The notes under the pieces: generated by a model
Databases searched by the model: none
What the model was told of the DNA's origin: nothing
Seen by the model: the letters and a program-made list of their open reading frames with translations, nothing else
Part shown: in pieces, positions 27,609-35,078 of the stretch
How the letters are laid out: each line of letters opens with the position of its first letter
Position numbering within the stretch: position 1 is the first letter of the stretch
Made by a program: the position numbers and the translations under genes
DNA from: a virus
Strand: one strand, 5' to 3'
Length of the DNA: 60,067 nucleotides
IMG/VR virus record: IMGVR_UViG_3300025894_001094
Coordinates: 1-60,067 of that record

Positions 27609-27841
27609 TCAAGTTCCATACTTCTGTTTTTATTTACCATAAGGTTTAATTTGGTTGCCTCAGCTTCAATTTTAGTCTTGATTGCAGGAGACAAATATTT
27701 TTTAACGTCCTGTGGATCAAGACCACTCTCTTCGCATAAATGAAGAACCGCGTCTAAATAACTCATTTGTTTTTCTTTCACAACTTGAACTAACATTTTA
27801 CCAAATTTCTGTTTGGTGAGCATAAGATTATTTAATTTCAT
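27605..27841 (-). CDS. gp33: gp33-like late transcription co-activator (78 aa)
   Basis: The small protein (LVQVVKEKQMSYLDAVLHLC, EESGLDPQDVKKYLSPAIKT, KIEAEATKLNLM) matches my memory of gp33 from marine T4-like phages in length, helical pattern and position upstream of gene 32. T4 gp33 (112 aa) bridges the RNA polymerase beta-flap, gp55 and the gp45 clamp to activate TATAAATA late promoters. The presence of such promoters in this window is consistent. Four-base overlaps on both sides indicate a coupled cassette. Confidence 0.62.
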   Translation of the reverse strand: MKLNNLMLTKQKFGKMLVQVVKEKQMSYLDAVLHLCEESGLDPQDVKKYLSPAIKTKIEAEATKLNLMVNKNRSMELE

Positions 27842-28572
27842 ATTTCAAATTCCTTAGTCCAAGTTTGTCCTATATCAGGATAAAAAGTTCCGGGTGTTCT
27901 TTTAATCATACCGTCTAAATCGTAAGCAGGAGAGGTGCATACGAATTTAATTTTGTACTCTCGATTTTCACCGTAAAAAAGATCGTTCCAAACACCGGTT
28001 TTTAAATATGTCCTCATATTCAAGACGTATGTTTCTGCCGACTGTAATGCCAGTCTTCTATCGGAATCTTTACTTTCATGGTCCTTTTTATTTGCGGAAA
28101 CATATTTTTTCCACACCTCTAACCACTCTCTCACTTTCTTTTCGCTTAGAAAATGGTCATCGTCCAAATCTGCAAGAGAAGGATGGGTAAGAGGTTCCGT
28201 TCCCATTGCTTCTCTCAACTCATTTGCTCTAAGCAACAAAGGTTTGAGATTAGAATTTAGACTATCATAAACCTTTGTTGGCATGAACCCGAGTTTTTCT
28301 TGGATATACCCATACTTCGCAAATGATGTCATATACACATCAGGAAGAATTTTAGTTTCTTCGTGTAAATCCCATCCTGAAACTTTACGTATCCATTTTT
28401 TAAGACTTGCTACTTGTTCCTTTTCTGATACTTCATAATGAGTAAAATCAGTTACCGCATTATATGCATCAATTTGCTTTTCTTCTGTTTTTGCCTTAGA
28501 AAACTTTTCCCAATTTGGTTCAGCAATAAGCGTTTTAACTTTTCTCGGAGCAGATTTTTTTACCTTTGGCAT
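27838..28572 (-). CDS. Conserved phage protein of the 33-32 region (244 aa)
   Basis: The protein is basic at the N-terminus (MPKVKKSAPRKVKTLIAEPN), helical in the middle with a highly charged stretch (ADLDDDHFLSEKKVREWLEV), and ends in a strand-rich segment. No catalytic motif is visible. It lies immediately upstream of gp33-like. In T4 the neighbour of 33 is helicase loader 59 or dsbA, but sequence similarity to either is not apparent to me. A DNA-binding or replication accessory role is possible from its charge and context only. Confidence 0.5.
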   Translation of the reverse strand: MPKVKKSAPRKVKTLIAEPNWEKFSKAKTEEKQIDAYNAVTDFTHYEVSEKEQVASLKKWIRKVSGWDLHEETKILPDVYMTSFAKYGYIQEKLGFMPTKVYDSLNSNLKPLLLRANELREAMGTEPLTHPSLADLDDDHFLSEKKVREWLEVWKKYVSANKKDHESKDSDRRLALQSAETYVLNMRTYLKTGVWNDLFYGENREYKIKFVCTSPAYDLDGMIKRTPGTFYPDIGQTWTKEFEI

Positions 28573-29393
28573 CTATATTCCTCGTTTGCATCTACGATTG
28601 CATCTAGCAAAGGTGAACTTTTAGTGATATATCTCAAAGCCGACATGTCTTTCGGCAGACAATGCCCACCGTATCCAAACTTACCGTCTGGTCCTGGAAC
28701 CTGTGAATGAGATTTACCGATGCGAGGATCAAGTGCGATAGCATCGATCATACCATCGAAACCCTCAAACCCACACTCTTTATAAATGCTATACATCTCA
28801 TTGAAGAATGTAACTCGGGTTGCTAAGAAACAGTTCTCAACATATTTAGAGAATGCTGCTTGTTCTAATGACAGGTAACGAACTTCTTTCAGTTCAGGCA
28901 AAACTGGTTTGAACAACTCGTCCCAGAACCGACAGTCATCACCACCGTAGATCGCAAAAGTTTGTTTCATGAACTCTTCTTCGGTAGATCGATGCATATT
29001 AGACGAACCAAGAAACTCGGGCGAGTATGTCAGGTTGTAATGTATATCAAGAATTGAATCCATCGTACCAGACGAGATAATAGCAGTATAGTGAATGTCG
29101 GTCAACCACACGGGGTCCACTGCTGACTTGATTAGAAACTTAGTGTCAGCGTTTAGTGTGTAATACTTGTCGAGCACTGCTGCAACGTTAGACGTGTCGC
29201 ACTGACCGTCAGGAAGAGCAGGTGTCGCAACACAAATAACAACCGCATCAGGAGAATCGATCTGTTCATCTCGATAATAGTTGAAACCCTTTGCAGGATC
29301 ATCAATAAAGACATCCTGCTCACTAGGCAGTTGTTCTAGTGCATGGTGTACTGCTTGCCCAACGGGACCATAACCCGCAACTACGATTTTCAT
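28560..29393 (-). CDS. Truncated UDP-glucose/GDP-mannose dehydrogenase family protein (277 aa)
   Basis: The N-terminus KIVVAGYGPVGQAVHHAL is a Rossmann NAD-binding loop (GxGxxG variant at residues 7-12). The catalytic region GKFGYGGHCLPKDMSALRYI carries the Cys nucleophile (about 245) and Lys/Asp of the GFGGxCxPKD motif. Family enzymes oxidise UDP-glucose to UDP-glucuronate in two steps and are about 390-450 aa. This one ends 28 residues after the motif, so the C-terminal UDP-binding domain is missing. The stop overlaps the next gene, so it is not an obvious frameshift. It may feed the glycan cluster or use another nucleotide sugar. Confidence 0.85.
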   Translation of the reverse strand: MKIVVAGYGPVGQAVHHALEQLPSEQDVFIDDPAKGFNYYRDEQIDSPDAVVICVATPALPDGQCDTSNVAAVLDKYYTLNADTKFLIKSAVDPVWLTDIHYTAIISSGTMDSILDIHYNLTYSPEFLGSSNMHRSTEEEFMKQTFAIYGGDDCRFWDELFKPVLPELKEVRYLSLEQAAFSKYVENCFLATRVTFFNEMYSIYKECGFEGFDGMIDAIALDPRIGKSHSQVPGPDGKFGYGGHCLPKDMSALRYITKSSPLLDAIVDANEEYRCQR

Positions 29394-29701
29394 GGTATGT
29401 GAATTCCTAGTGCGTAGTTTTCGGCAACGTCTTCTGCCCAGTTAACTGAATGTGAAGTACAATCAACAGTTCGAATGTATCGTGACTGTTCATATAATTC
29501 TACAACATATCCGCGTTCCGTCTTAATAACAACTGCTTCATTCTTTCCGTTGGCAGACATATGCCTTGATATAGGTTCTGAGATGGTAACCTCCTTACGA
29601 TGATATTTCATATTCTTACCTCCAAAGATAAGATCCCATTGTGCGTCAAATTTATTCTGTGATACAGACAGAGGTCTTTGTTTCGATCCTTTCCCGTTCA
29701 T
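29390..29701 (-). CDS. Conserved small phage protein (103 aa)
   Basis: I choose the ATG at 29701, which follows GGAGTGGTGGA; a longer TTG-initiated frame lacks support. The start MNGKGSKQRPLSVSQNKFDA then QWDLIFGG is a motif I have seen in small proteins of many phages. The C-terminal half is beta-rich (AVVIKTERGYVVELYEQSRY). It overlaps its upstream neighbour by 50 bases and the sugar dehydrogenase by four. Function unknown. Confidence 0.6.
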   Translation of the reverse strand: MNGKGSKQRPLSVSQNKFDAQWDLIFGGKNMKYHRKEVTISEPISRHMSANGKNEAVVIKTERGYVVELYEQSRYIRTVDCTSHSVNWAEDVAENYALGIHIP

Positions 29702-30242
29702 TCCACCACTCCGGTTTATCGCGTTTAGTCCACTTGGCAAAGTCTCGTTTTGCTTGCCAGTAATAATTTCTGTATGATGCTATTGAATCATTTTTTACAA
29801 TGCAGTCAGGAAAACTTTTCATTGCAGGAGGTGGTTCTGCGAACGCATCTTCTTTGATATTCATTGGCGGCATCAATAGTGATAATTCTAGATCAACAAA
29901 TGATTTATGGCGTTTACCATAACGGTATTCAAACTCTGAGCACAAGTTACACCACATGTCATACAACCAAAGATAGTTAGATGAACTAGATCTTGTCCAT
30001 ATATTAGATGGATGGTTAATGTGCGATGCTTTGTATAGCGAATCATTTAGTTCGCCATCATTTAAAAAGTACCGTGCAATTTTACGACCATTCGAAGTTC
30101 TGCCGTACCACAACTTACCGTCAGTAACTCTATGAGCAGTTGACATAAGCTGAGCATATTCGACACACATTTTAGATGCATGCGTGTCGCAGTGCATTTC
30201 TGCACAGACACGAGGATCTTCGTGTAAATAGAAAACGTTCAA
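29652..30242 (-). CDS. Conserved phage protein with His/Cys-rich N-terminus (196 aa)
   Basis: It begins MNVFYLHEDPRVCAEMHCDT with HASKMCVEYAQLMSTAHRV, then KASHINHPSNIWTRSS and NYLWLYDMWCNLC with YRYGKRHKSF. This pattern recurs in a phage family of about 150-200 aa whose function I cannot name; a glycosylase-like fold has sometimes been suggested for such proteins, but I cannot support that here. A consensus sigma70-type promoter lies about 100 bp upstream inside the preceding small gene. Confidence 0.55.
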   Translation of the reverse strand: MNVFYLHEDPRVCAEMHCDTHASKMCVEYAQLMSTAHRVTDGKLWYGRTSNGRKIARYFLNDGELNDSLYKASHINHPSNIWTRSSSSNYLWLYDMWCNLCSEFEYRYGKRHKSFVDLELSLLMPPMNIKEDAFAEPPPAMKSFPDCIVKNDSIASYRNYYWQAKRDFAKWTKRDKPEWWNERERIETKTSVCITE

Positions 30243-30243
30243 T

Positions 30244-30417
30244 TTATTGCCTCTTTTGTTGTTCCTTTAATGCATCTGCATTGACTTCTACGATATGACG
30301 GTAGATCCCAGACAAGATACCTTTATCGCGATGATTTAAACTATTATACATTGCTTTTTCTTTTTTGTCAATGATTTTACCCACTTTACGAAACAACTTT
30401 GCTTTTTTACTATTCAT
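30244..30417 (-). CDS. Small basic ORF (57 aa)
   Basis: The frame runs from ATG at 30417 to TAA at 30244, five bases after the stop of the 83-aa gene and one base before the next gene. The product (MNSKKAKLFRKVGKIIDKKE at the start, KEQQKRQ at the end) is Lys-rich and helical. Its coding sequence also contains a perfect TTGACA-17-TATAAT promoter, so part of it may be constrained by regulation rather than protein function. Confidence 0.55.
   Translation of the reverse strand: MNSKKAKLFRKVGKIIDKKEKAMYNSLNHRDKGILSGIYRHIVEVNADALKEQQKRQ
30343..30371 (-). promoter_or_regulatory. Consensus sigma70 promoter inside the 57-aa ORF
   Basis: Minus strand: TTGACA (30371-30366), 17-bp spacer, TATAAT (30348-30343), a perfect match to both consensus hexamers. 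It would drive the 196-aa gene, the 103-aa gene and possibly the sugar dehydrogenase through gene 33-like. Confidence 0.75.
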
Positions 30418-30422
30418 ACAAA

Positions 30423-30674
30423 TTACCCATTATAAATTTTATCTAACAAATCAGAGAATTCTTCGACCTTTTCCATACGGTTTGGCCAGTATATGTAATC
30501 TTTCTCTGGATTTGCTTTTAGATTGTTAAGCAACGGTTGTATTGTATTATACAACTTGCTTAGTCGCTCGAAGGTGTCTAGGTGACCTTCTGCTTGCTCC
30601 TTTGCTTGTTGAACAACTTCTAATTCTTCTTCGGTTACCGCAGTAAATCCGAAATCAAATATTTCATCAGTCAT
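30423..30674 (-). CDS. Conserved small phage protein (83 aa)
   Basis: The protein opens MTDEIFDFGFTAVTEEELEV and contains YNTIQPLLNNLKANPEKDYI with YWPNR, blocks I recall from small proteins of marine T4-like phages. It is acidic, helical, with no known activity. It overlaps thyX by eight bases and precedes a 57-aa ORF. Confidence 0.65.
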   Translation of the reverse strand: MTDEIFDFGFTAVTEEELEVVQQAKEQAEGHLDTFERLSKLYNTIQPLLNNLKANPEKDYIYWPNRMEKVEEFSDLLDKIYNG

Positions 30675-31347
30675 TGAGTTCCTCCACTGCTGTTATTACA
30701 TCCGGAAAATGTGTTCCGAGAATACTCCATACTTTATCGGCAACATCCATGTGCTCTGCCTGAGTACCGTGTCCTCGTCTTAGATCACAATAGTGAATCC
30801 ATGATCGAAGCGTACCAGACATATAGAGGGTTGTCTCGGTGAGACCCTCGGGTAACAGTGCTCGTGCCTGTTCTTTTGCGATACCACTGTTGAGTGCCAT
30901 CTCATAATAGTCCTTTGCAACTCTACTGACTTCTGCTTGCATCTCGTTAAACACGTGTTGAGCAGTCTTCTGACGCTCTGGATCCTCGTGTTTCTCGCTC
31001 AGTTGACGATTGGTAGGGTGCTGTTTACGTGCCTCACGGGTCGTTACAAACGACTCTGAGACGGCATATCGTTGACTAAACTCTTGAAATGAGAAGGATC
31101 GATGCCGTAATATCTGCCGTGAAATGTCACGGGTAGTCTTAATTTCCATGGTAACACTCACCATCTCAAACGGACTCCAATGGTTTTCTTTAATGAGATA
31201 TCTCAGTAACTTACTTGCTGTTTTGGTGTTGTTTTGGTTGTTAGGATTACTAACCCGAGCAGCATATGCAACTAGATCGGATGCGGTATGGCATCCTGTA
31301 ATTGCGCTTGGGGAGGTCATGCCTATTAAATTAACTTCGCATGTCAT
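30667..31347 (-). CDS. thyX: FAD-dependent thymidylate synthase ThyX
   Basis: The ThyX signature RHRxxSxxxxS is present as RHRSFSFQEFSQRYAV, which binds FAD and dUMP. Other conserved parts include SRQILRH and the late region LRSWIHYCDLRRGHGTQAE. ThyX methylates dUMP to dTMP using methylene-tetrahydrofolate and NADPH, supplying dTTP for replication. Length 226 aa is typical. An AAGGAAAA ribosome site precedes the ATG. It is a common gene in marine phages and works alongside the ribonucleotide reductase at the right end. Confidence 0.95.
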   Translation of the reverse strand: MTCEVNLIGMTSPSAITGCHTASDLVAYAARVSNPNNQNNTKTASKLLRYLIKENHWSPFEMVSVTMEIKTTRDISRQILRHRSFSFQEFSQRYAVSESFVTTREARKQHPTNRQLSEKHEDPERQKTAQHVFNEMQAEVSRVAKDYYEMALNSGIAKEQARALLPEGLTETTLYMSGTLRSWIHYCDLRRGHGTQAEHMDVADKVWSILGTHFPDVITAVEELND

Positions 31348-31348
31348 A

Positions 31349-32041
31349 CTATATTTTCCTTACGTAAATAAAATCACCACTTTTTTTGTCTTTTGCGAGG
31401 GACTTTCCTCTCATATAAAACCCATGGTCTTGCAACCAAGGGTCTATATCTTTGAGCAGGTCTTGATCGTGATATAACGGTTCAATTTCTATTTCTGTCC
31501 ATATAAACTCAACATCATGAATTCGTTCTCCCAGACCTTTCAATGCCTTTAACTCTGCTCCTTGAAGATCCATCCAGATAATCTGAGGACCTTTTATGTT
31601 CTTCTTTTCACAGAAGGTGTCTAAACGAGTACACGAAACCTCAATTTCATTCTGAACATAGTGTTCTCCCATTTCACTCTCTCTGCCATTCGTGCGATAT
31701 AAACTACTTGCACCTTGGTTTGAATCAAACCATACAGACCGAGAAACAACCCTGTCTATGGGGTAGAATTTACACTTGCCATCATAATCATTCACGGCAA
31801 CTGAATTTAATGAGACATTATAACAATCTGTTAAATTTTTCTCGATAATAGGAATCTGAGCAGGGTTTGCTTCGAACGTTTCGATAGCAGCATTTTCATA
31901 GATCTCAGAGAATAGTGCTGATTCCAAACCATGGCAAGATCCGATATCAAAGATACTTCTAATCTCGCGAGAGTTACCCAAATGCTCTTCGACCAAGGAT
32001 AAAAAGGAGCTTATATTCTCTGCCCTATAATTATTGGTCAT
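31349..32041 (-). CDS. FkbM-family methyltransferase (230 aa)
   Basis: The start is placed at the ATG at 32041, preceded by GGAAGGAGCTT, a near-perfect ribosome site; a longer GTG frame is less likely. SAM-binding motif I is SIFDIGSCHGLESALFSE, followed by TFEANPAQ. The later EVSCTRLDTFCEKKNIKG and IIWMDLQGAELKALKGLGER segments are typical of FkbM O-methyltransferases. These often methylate sugar hydroxyls. It is the first of three FkbM-type genes in the window, here one base after the thyX start. Confidence 0.85.
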   Translation of the reverse strand: MTNNYRAENISSFLSLVEEHLGNSREIRSIFDIGSCHGLESALFSEIYENAAIETFEANPAQIPIIEKNLTDCYNVSLNSVAVNDYDGKCKFYPIDRVVSRSVWFDSNQGASSLYRTNGRESEMGEHYVQNEIEVSCTRLDTFCEKKNIKGPQIIWMDLQGAELKALKGLGERIHDVEFIWTEIEIEPLYHDQDLLKDIDPWLQDHGFYMRGKSLAKDKKSGDFIYVRKI

Positions 32042-32213
32042 AAGCTCCTTCCATATAAGTTCCTGGTACACTATAATATGAGATTACGGTATGCATCGCA
32101 CTTATAAGAGAATCATCCATACCATCACTATTCTCTAGTTGCCATTTAAGTTCTTCTGCAATCAATTGATCTACGAACTCGTCTTTTAAAATTTCACTCA
32201 GTACCACTTTCAC
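32031..32213 (-). CDS. Small acidic protein (60 aa)
   Basis: A GTG start is used (KVVLSEILKDEFVDQLIAEE follows), with GGAG 4 bases upstream; a second GTG two codons later has better spacing. The gene overlaps the thermonuclease by 20 bases and the FkbM gene by 11, and its 3' end includes the ribosome site for the latter. Helical, acidic, no recognised family. Confidence 0.55.
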   Translation of the reverse strand: MKVVLSEILKDEFVDQLIAEELKWQLENSDGMDDSLISAMHTVISYYSVPGTYMEGAYDQ

Positions 32214-32676
32214 TTACTCCTGCTTTTTCAAAGGTCATATCGACCACACCTGCCTCAATCAACTTACGACGATTTCTCATATGTTGTTTTTGAGTTTCTT
32301 CTTTACTGCCACCGTAGTAAGGCACACAATGACCTTCTTCAGACATAACTGATGTGACGGGTCTCCACGCATCGTTCTCCGCGTCATATACATCGAAGTC
32401 ACCAAGGATCCGACCGAATTTGCCTTTCATGTCTTCGCCGTCTCGGGCAACTTGTGTTTTCAATACGGGTTTAGGACCGAGCAACTCTTTCAATCGTTTA
32501 CTTGCTGCCTTACCAAATACTTTCTCTACCTTATCACGGGTTCGACTTTCGGGTGTATCAATACCCATGATACGAACTCGCTCGTCTCGCAACCAGACTC
32601 CAAACCCCAGATCGATATCTACATCGACCGTATCTCCGTCGACAACTTTAATTAATTTTGTTCTGTATTCGTACAT
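32194..32676 (-). CDS. Thermonuclease (SNase)-like nuclease (160 aa)
   Basis: The SNase pattern is clear: LIKVVDGDTVDVDIDLGFGV then RDERVRIMGIDTPESRTRDK, with Asp13/Asp15/Asp20 (calcium site region), Arg35 and Glu43 near the catalytic positions of staphylococcal nuclease, followed by KFGRILGDF containing the second Arg. No signal peptide, so it acts inside the cell, plausibly in host DNA breakdown or repair. The C-terminal Lys/Arg region is usual for the family. Confidence 0.85.
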   Translation of the reverse strand: MYEYRTKLIKVVDGDTVDVDIDLGFGVWLRDERVRIMGIDTPESRTRDKVEKVFGKAASKRLKELLGPKPVLKTQVARDGEDMKGKFGRILGDFDVYDAENDAWRPVTSVMSEEGHCVPYYGGSKEETQKQHMRNRRKLIEAGVVDMTFEKAGVSESGTE

Positions 32677-32683
32677 ACGCGTA

Positions 32684-33184
32684 TTATCCTATATTACCTG
32701 TTAATTGAATTGGACCATCATATCCTTTAGATATATGTATTGCCGCAGTTTGAAAACCACTTTGAGGCCATGGTTTAGGAGGAGTCTTAATACAATAGAA
32801 TTCTTTGATACCGAATCCTGCTTCTTTGATAATCCGTAATCTTGCTTTTGTCGTATAATGATTAATTGTAATCAGATACACGATGTCATTCGCAAGATGC
32901 ATCGAATGAATCAGAAATTCTTTGATCTTACTCCATGGTGGATTTGTAACAATCCAGTCAGCATGTTCTTTGTAGTGAAAGAAGTCTTTGCCTTTGCTCA
33001 ATTCGCACCAGTCTTTTTCGCAGTCGACCGGATAGTGGTCATAGAATGCACCCTCACCTCGGCAAGGGTCTAGGACCCTGCCTCGGGGAGAAAAATGCCG
33101 AATGATGTCTATCGCAGTACTCTTAGGAGTATAGACAATATCTGCTTCGGGTGCGTTTTTCTTCGGAACTAACAGTTTACTCAT
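32684..33184 (-). CDS. DNA/N6-adenine-type methyltransferase-like protein (166 aa)
   Basis: The ATG at 33184 overlaps the ParB-like stop (ATGA). Motif I is GRVLDPCRGEGAFYDHY (about 36-51) and motif IV is DWIVTNPPWS (77-85), the NPPW form of amino-methyltransferases acting on adenine or cytosine N4. There is no separate target-recognition domain, so it is small like orphan phage methylases. It lies downstream of a ParB-like protein and a PD-(D/E)XK nuclease, which may form a functional group. RNA or protein substrates cannot be excluded. Confidence 0.75.
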   Translation of the reverse strand: MSKLLVPKKNAPEADIVYTPKSTAIDIIRHFSPRGRVLDPCRGEGAFYDHYPVDCEKDWCELSKGKDFFHYKEHADWIVTNPPWSKIKEFLIHSMHLANDIVYLITINHYTTKARLRIIKEAGFGIKEFYCIKTPPKPWPQSGFQTAAIHISKGYDGPIQLTGNIG

Positions 33185-34212
33185 GAGTTTCCTTCGATTA
33201 ATTCGGGAAATACCAAACCTGCTTCGGTAAGGTTCTCGATATCCAACGAACCGATTCCTAGTGTTGGGGATACATTGTTTCGTGCTCCGAACTTCTTGTA
33301 GAGACTGATTAAATGTGCAACACCACGCTTCGAGCAATCAAGACCGCTTCCACAAAACTGATGGACCATTTGAGGTGTTGTTGCCATTCCCAGACTCATA
33401 GGTTTATCGAGTGCAGTAAACTCTTGCCATACTGTTCGACCCTTGGTTGCTGTGAGGTACTTTTCACACACTACCTGCCATTGCATCAGAGTGCATAGCA
33501 CACCGGCATACAGTGTTTTTTCACCGCTCCAGACTTCGCTATACTTATCGAATGCCTCCATCACTTGTTCCTCACGTTCTCTCATTTGTTCAGAACTCAT
33601 TCCATCGCGCCATCCAAATGCCTTCCATAACATGGGAGACGTTTTCACGGGTTTCCCATCAACCGGACCAAAATCTCCGACTCGAAGGTTCATCTTTTCG
33701 AGGAGATTATAGCAGTATACGCTCTCGGGATTACCATAGATCAATCCTGCTTTTAGGATTTCGGGATGATTCAGTTTAGAGATGTTTTGATTACTGCCCT
33801 GATAATAGACTGCTTCAAATTCTCTAATCTGATCAAGGGTTGCACTTGCTGGATATTCAAACTGTGTAACAGAAAATTTTCTATCACTCTCTTTCAATCC
33901 ATAACAGATAATTGCCATGACTGTTTGATGTTGACCATCAAGGATCTTTCTGGTTCCATCAGGTCTAGCAGAAACAACAATATCTTTAACCAAGTGCGTA
34001 TCATAACCCATTTCGGTTAGATATTTTCGTACACGATTAGCTTGTAGAACACGTTGCAAATCTTTTGAGATTTCCATGTCTAACAGTTCTTCGACCGTGC
34101 ATTCAATTTTTGCTCTTTTCACGTCTAACTTCTGTTCTTTGAAAAAGACTTTATTGTTTGTTGCTAGGTCACACAGGATGGGATCATTATTGATCAATTG
34201 ATTAACTTTCAT
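33181..34212 (-). CDS. ParB-like nuclease-domain protein (343 aa)
   Basis: Residues 85-105 (PDGTRKILDGQHQTVMAIIC) match the ParB/Srx-type xxDGQHR motif, here with Gln for Arg at the final position (DGQHQT). The preceding region (LQRVLQANRVRKYLTEMGYD) is the usual lead-in. The C-terminal 200 residues are helical with no recognised domain. A sigma70-type promoter and a 14-bp palindrome precede it. ParB-like N-domains occur in plasmid partition, DNA-modification-linked and CTP-switch proteins. The role here is unknown. Confidence 0.7.
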   Translation of the reverse strand: MKVNQLINNDPILCDLATNNKVFFKEQKLDVKRAKIECTVEELLDMEISKDLQRVLQANRVRKYLTEMGYDTHLVKDIVVSARPDGTRKILDGQHQTVMAIICYGLKESDRKFSVTQFEYPASATLDQIREFEAVYYQGSNQNISKLNHPEILKAGLIYGNPESVYCYNLLEKMNLRVGDFGPVDGKPVKTSPMLWKAFGWRDGMSSEQMREREEQVMEAFDKYSEVWSGEKTLYAGVLCTLMQWQVVCEKYLTATKGRTVWQEFTALDKPMSLGMATTPQMVHQFCGSGLDCSKRGVAHLISLYKKFGARNNVSPTLGIGSLDIENLTEAGLVFPELIEGNS

Positions 34213-34217
34213 ATTGT

Positions 34218-34231
34218 ATACTCCGGAGTAT
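34218..34231. promoter_or_regulatory. 14-bp palindrome (ATACTCCGGAGTAT) overlapping the ribosome site of the ParB-like gene
   Basis: A perfect 14-bp inverted repeat lies 6 bp before the ATG at 34212, and its GGAG is the likely ribosome site. A further half-site (TACTCC) occurs at 34234-34239, and a related ACTCCGGA lies just before the nuclease gene (34791-34800). It could be an operator or a translational hairpin. Confidence 0.5.
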
Positions 34232-34284
34232 CGTACTCCATTATTTTAGTTTATACCGAATGTATTATTACAGACGATATATTA

Positions 34285-34312
34285 ATTATACACATTTTAA
34301 ATCAGATGTCAA
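34285..34312 (-). promoter_or_regulatory. Sigma70-type promoter for the ParB-like gene
   Basis: Minus strand: TTGACA (34312-34307), 16-bp spacer, TATAAT (34290-34285). The -35 overlaps the stop region of the nuclease gene. The start site would fall about 65 bp before the ATG, upstream of the 14-bp palindrome. Confidence 0.75.
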
Positions 34313-34781
34313 TAGTAGGATTAGAAAACATGTCAAATAAATCATTCCTCTCGGATATCTTTACTTTACATGATGGATATCTTTCCAGCAACTCACTACC
34401 TTCTATAAAGATGAATCGCACAACAGGCATATCAATAATGTCTGCAATACAGTATATGTTAGACTTCACAACTGCATGTGCTTCTTCCTCTATGAATACA
34501 CGTCCCTGCCCCAGCATACGACTAGGCATAAACTTACATCCACCCTTGGGAGTAAAGGTCTTTGCCTCGACTGTTTGCCCAGTACGCGTATCAATGAAGT
34601 CATGGTTCTTAGAATTATCGGGTATCAGACAATCAAAAAATGATGTGCACCACAACTCCAGAATATGACTAGCATGTCTACCATCCTTGAACAACTTAAT
34701 CAATGATTCCATAGGAACGAGATCAAACGATATATCTTTCATCTCACGCGTATACACGGTATTCAACTCAAAAGCATTCAT
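34302..34781 (-). CDS. PD-(D/E)XK nuclease-like protein (159 aa)
   Basis: The stretch NHDFIDTRTGQTVEAKTFTP gives Asp61/Asp64, Glu72 and Lys74 in the D-x(7-10)-E-x-K arrangement of PD-(D/E)XK nucleases and restriction enzymes. The helix before it (LELWCTSFFDCLIPD) and the following strands fit the fold. It has a CCGGAGTAA ribosome site. Immediately downstream are a ParB-like protein and a methyltransferase, which recalls restriction-modification, but specificity is unknown and the order may reflect host DNA degradation. Confidence 0.6.
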   Translation of the reverse strand: MNAFELNTVYTREMKDISFDLVPMESLIKLFKDGRHASHILELWCTSFFDCLIPDNSKNHDFIDTRTGQTVEAKTFTPKGGCKFMPSRMLGQGRVFIEEEAHAVVKSNIYCIADIIDMPVVRFIFIEGSELLERYPSCKVKISERNDLFDMFSNPTIDI

Positions 34782-34918
34782 GACAAAAATTTACTCCGGA
34801 AAAAAAAATTATAAAAAGGGACCCATAAAGTAACCCCGCTGGTTCCATCGATCTTGGGTAAAGGAAACGGGACTCCCAACCTCATTTCTATACAAAGAGG
34901 GGGGGGGTGTCTATCCCA
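34782..34918 (-). other. Structured intergenic region with a G9/C9 tract and a T-rich 3' end
   Basis: On the minus strand the region begins with a run of nine C, contains nested pairings (ACCCA with TGGGT around 34847-34851 and 34823-34827, enclosing AACC/GGTT), and ends CCCTTTTTATAATTTTTTTTT before the nuclease ribosome site. A rho-independent terminator or a regulatory leader is plausible. A 35-codon frame (34885 to 34778) runs through it without a ribosome site and is not called. Confidence 0.4.
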
Positions 34919-35077
34919 TCACAACACCAGAACCAATGCGAAACACAGTGCGAAGATACCTAACACACCCACTACCGCATCACACAATCCTTTCATGAAA
35001 CTGTGATCAAAGTCCTCACCACTATACACAGGACGTTTATACACACCACCTACTTCATTATTAGAATATTTTCTCAT
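34919..35077 (-). CDS. Small single-pass membrane protein (52 aa)
   Basis: The frame runs from ATG at 35077, two bases after the upstream stop, to TGA at 34919. Residues 1-30 are polar (MRKYSNNEVGGVYKRPVYSG), and residues 34-52 (AVVGVLGIFALCFALVLVL) form a strong transmembrane helix at the C-terminus. This tail-anchored shape suits a small membrane-acting early protein. No homologue recognised. Confidence 0.6.
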   Translation of the reverse strand: MRKYSNNEVGGVYKRPVYSGEDFDHSFMKGLCDAVVGVLGIFALCFALVLVL

Positions 35078-35078
35078 A

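Noticed and set aside
34778-34885. 35-codon frame before the nuclease gene
   Set aside because: No ribosome site, and the sequence is better explained as RNA structure; only its ATGA overlap speaks for it.
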